Of a stretch of DNA of 15,158 nt, positions 13,419 to 15,158 are shown one piece after another (positions within the stretch are counted from its first letter, which is position 1; the number at the start of each line of letters is the position of its first letter). This stretch comes from Actinomycetes bacterium. GTDB lineage: Bacteria > Actinomycetota > Thermoleophilia > Gaiellales > Gaiellaceae. The DNA is taken from assembly GCA_025350775.1 (NCBI GenBank), contig JANXXF010000411.1, forward strand, positions 1 through 15,158, written 5' to 3'. The notes below the pieces were generated by a model, which saw nothing but the letters and a program-made list of their open reading frames with translations, was not told where the DNA came from and did not search any database. The translations under genes and the position numbers were made by a program.

Positions 13419-13658
13419 CACCAGCGAGAGCGCCCGGGAGCCGGACTTCGCAGGTTGCGAGACGGGACGTTGACCCGCCTCGCTGACGATCTCCAGGTCG
13501 TCGCCGGAGCCGTCTCCCCCGGAGGTATCGCCGCGGGTGTACCGCCGGCTTCCGCGCACGCCGTTGACCACCAGCACAACTCGATGGCCCGCCAGCAGTG
13601 AAATGCCGGCCCTGATCTCGGCGAGCTCGACTCCTTTGATTTCGACCTCGGCGCCCAT
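13143..13658 (-). CDS. Possible unknown gene; only the 5' part (about 13370-13658) looks genuine
   Basis: 171-residue frame from ATG 13658, unrecognised. The first 95 or so residues look coding: strong G/C third positions, beta-type segments (VEIKGVELAEIRAGISLL, HRVVLVVNGVRG, RALSLVLQDDEGTP, NLKFTLRAG) and a Gly/Asp-rich loop (RGDTSGGDGSGDD). A GAGGGGG ribosome site at 13665-13671 lies 6 nt from the ATG, and TAGCCT (13685-13690, minus) gives a -10 box. After about 13370 the frame runs antisense to the DLWS-domain gene and loses character. Two real genes rarely overlap tail-to-tail by 276 bp, so I read this as a gene cut at its 3' end by a deletion that also trimmed its convergent neighbour. 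It could instead be wholly spurious. Confidence 0.35.
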   Translation of the reverse strand: MGAEVEIKGVELAEIRAGISLLAGHRVVLVVNGVRGSRRYTRGDTSGGDGSGDDLEIVSEAGQRPVSQPAKSGSRALSLVLQDDEGTPRANLKFTLRAGSGSDVCHCRQHSARPDGALGTSNMSDVLRPNLTTRCAERSYLMGRRQRRLEPLPRDPRPTLRCDNGSGKAVC

Positions 13659-13664
13659 TGGCGG

Positions 13665-13690
13665 CCCCCTCGCTGAGGGACCGAAGGCTA
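13665..13690 (-). promoter_or_regulatory. Candidate promoter and ribosome site of the 13658 minus-strand gene
   Basis: On the minus strand TAGCCT (13685-13690) fits a -10 box, and GAGGGGG (13665-13671) is a good Shine-Dalgarno sequence 6 nt before ATG 13658. CCCTC-GCT-GAGGG overlaps the ribosome site and could hide it in a small hairpin. Confidence 0.35.
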
Positions 13691-13739
13691 CTCGAAGGGG
13701 ATGCCGCGGTCCACCGCGCCATTGGCTTCAAGTCATTAA

Positions 13740-13877
13740 CGGGGGCGCAAGGTCTCGCGGAAGCTGTTCGCGACGCTGCGCGCGGAGGAGGTAGCCGCCC
13801 TTCTCCAGCACCTCTCCGACGAGTGGCGCCCGCTGTTCGCAACCGCTGTGTGGACCGGCATGCGCAAGGGCGAGTGA
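13740..13877 (+). pseudogene. Tyrosine recombinase (phage-type integrase) fragment
   Basis: Frame 3 between TAA 13737 and TGA 13875 encodes about 45 residues: RKVSRKLFATLRAEEVAALL then QHLSDEWRPLFATAVWTGMR and KGE. This is the start of the catalytic domain of a tyrosine recombinase, with TGMRKGE carrying the first catalytic Arg of the R-H-R-Y set. The frame stops right after KGE, where intact proteins continue LLGLRxxDVD, and begins abruptly, so no N-terminal DNA-binding domains and no later catalytic residues survive. No start codon or ribosome site is present. It is a non-functional relic that probably marks how the lower-GC island 11060-13880 arrived. Confidence 0.75.
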
Positions 13878-14006
13878 CAGGGGATTGCCATCACAAGAAT
13901 TCAGGGCATAGGGGCGAGGCGGGGCGCTGCAACAGCGGGACCCCACAGTTACTCCTTGAGCGCCACGCCTTGGACTCGGGCGCCCGGTCGAGAGACCATG
14001 ATTGGA

Positions 14007-15158
14007 TCACTCCGCTCGCAGCGCGGTGGCGGGATCGATGGCGGTCGCGCGCCGTCCGGGCAGCCAGGTCGCGAGCGCCGCTACACCCAGGAAGAGAATC
14101 GCCACCGCCGCGAAGAGCCGAGGATCGGCGCCGCCCGCTTGGGGCAATCGCGCCGCGAGCATGCCTTGGATCGCCACCATGACCGCAAGGCCCCCCGCGA
14201 CGCCGAGGACGGCGCGCACGAGGCTCTCGCGCAGAACCAGCCGCAGGACGGCCCGCGGCTCGGCGCCGAGCGCCAGCCGGATGCCGATTTCTCGCTCGCG
14301 GCGGGCCAGCACGTACGCCACCACGCCGTAGGTCCCGATCGCGGCGAGGAGCAACCCCAGGAGCGCGAACACCGACACCGTCGCTGCGCCGAGCCGGTCG
14401 GGCGCAAGGTTCTCGGCGCGCACCCGCTCCATCGGCGCGAATGCGTTGACCGAGAGCAGCGCATCCAGTCCCGCCACCGCAGCACGCAGTTCGCGCGCCA
14501 CGGTTTCCTCAGGCAGTTGACTGCGGAGCATCAGATTCAGCTCCAGCGCCGCGTTGCTCGCTGCGTTCTGCGCGTAAGGCAGGTACCACGTCTCGCGCAG
14601 ATCGCCGGCATCGCGAACGTCGCCGGCCACGCCGATCACCGTCAGCAGTGGCGAGCCCTGGCGCGCGATGCGGAGCCTGCGGCCTACCGGATCGGCGCCG
14701 GGCCAGAGCCGTGCCGCGAGCCGGGCGCTGACGATCACCACCGGCGCCGCGCCTTGGACGTCTTGCCGACCGCCGTGGCGCCCGCGCAGGAGCGGGATGC
14801 CCATGGCTGCGAGCGTACCGGGCGCGATCAGGCGGTGGTTCACGCTCTGGCTCGCGCGCGCGTCGTCGTCGCGGCCTTCGATGGCGATGGGAATGCTCCA
14901 GGTCGCGCCGCGGATCGGGTTCGCGGTGATGATTCCCGCGCCGTCGATGCCGGGCAGCGCGGAGAGACGCGCCATCAGATCTTCGAGCAAGCGGGCGCGA
15001 TTGCTGCCCTCAGTATACCGGCGCTCGGGCAAGACCAGCTCGGCGGTGTAGAGGTTGCGAGCGTCGAAGCCCAGTGCGGTGCCCTGCAGAAGGCGGAAGT
15101 TCTCGATCACCATGCCCGCCCCGCAAAGGAGGATGACTCCGAGCGCGATCTGCCCCGA
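14007..15158 (-). CDS. ADOP/MacB-type ABC transporter permease, C-terminal part (5' end outside window)
   Basis: 383 residues in the window, open at the right edge; stop TGA 14009-14007. A membrane helix GQIALGVILLCGAGMVIENF (about 15100-15158) is followed by a MacB-like extracytoplasmic domain (YTAELVLPERRY; LSALPGIDGAGIITANPIRG; VIVSARLAARLWPGADPVGR; VIGVAGDVRDAG), and then a FtsX-like permease domain. In the latter, VFALLGLLLAAIGTYGVVAY and REREIGIRLALGA are the signature, with two more helices and a final RATAIDPATALRAE tail. This matches the second half of the roughly 800-residue ADOP permeases, which duplicate a MacB-type unit and work with a separate ATPase, probably exporting peptides or macrolide-like compounds. 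The lineage preference of the family (Acidobacteria, Gemmatimonadetes) contrasts with the rest of the window. Confidence 0.87.
   Translation of the reverse strand, partial: SGQIALGVILLCGAGMVIENFRLLQGTALGFDARNLYTAELVLPERRYTEGSNRARLLEDLMARLSALPGIDGAGIITANPIRGATWSIPIAIEGRDDDARASQSVNHRLIAPGTLAAMGIPLLRGRHGGRQDVQGAAPVVIVSARLAARLWPGADPVGRRLRIARQGSPLLTVIGVAGDVRDAGDLRETWYLPYAQNAASNAALELNLMLRSQLPEETVARELRAAVAGLDALLSVNAFAPMERVRAENLAPDRLGAATVSVFALLGLLLAAIGTYGVVAYVLARREREIGIRLALGAEPRAVLRLVLRESLVRAVLGVAGGLAVMVAIQGMLAARLPQAGGADPRLFAAVAILFLGVAALATWLPGRRATAIDPATALRAE

Noticed and set aside
13658..14182. 174-residue plus-strand frame across the integrase relic
   Set aside because: Reads the relic in the wrong frame; the recombinase motifs appear only in frame 3 (13740-13877).
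1..15158. CRISPR arrays, tRNA or rRNA genes
   Set aside because: No regularly spaced direct repeats, cloverleaf sequences or rRNA-like stretches were found on either strand.

Overview
The window is very GC-rich, with mostly G/C third codon positions, and looks like the chromosome of a high-GC actinobacterium. Gene content (dnaE2, a MurA with Asp at the catalytic Cys position, hicBA, short leaders with TANNNT -10 boxes) suits Actinobacteriota. A Thermoleophilia-like origin is my guess, not something proven here. No rRNA, tRNA or CRISPR array was seen.

Layout. 1-558: 3' end of dnaE2 (error-prone polymerase). 559-784: a 226-bp element with terminal inverted repeats; a second copy lies at 8965-9188. 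836-4406: an extracytoplasmic redox module made of a membrane ferric-reductase-like flavohaem protein (862-2274), a secreted cupredoxin (2318-2776, minus), a secreted FMN-binding protein (2980-3618) and its flavin transferase ApbE (3618-4406, start and stop overlapping). 4434-6435 (minus): a glycosyltransferase, a small unknown protein and a hicBA toxin-antitoxin pair. 6460-8357: an EEP-family phosphohydrolase overlapping a class-V aminotransferase by ATGA. 8382-9749 (minus): a GNAT acetyltransferase and an HD hydrolase separated by the second element copy. 9776-11059: murA with Asp117, predicting fosfomycin resistance.

11060 to about 13880 is an island of visibly lower GC and mixed third positions. 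It holds an unfamiliar P-loop ATPase (11128-12465), a tightly coupled partner carrying a DLWS-type domain (12462-13418), a convergent minus-strand gene start (from 13658), and a broken tyrosine-recombinase fragment (13740-13877). The ATPase and partner are the best candidate for an undescribed conflict or defence system. The two 3' ends meet in a way that suggests a deletion junction near 13370. From 14007 the window ends in an ADOP/MacB-type ABC permease running off the edge, a family more usual in Acidobacteria and Gemmatimonadetes.

Two observations link regions. (1) Both element copies are flanked by a 3-bp TNA direct repeat that coincides with the TGA stop codon of the adjacent gene. (2) Both divergent gene pairs (6435/6460 and 9749/9776) share a 24-26 bp spacer centred on a palindromic -10 box that reads TANNNT on both strands, predicting bidirectional, nearly leaderless transcription.
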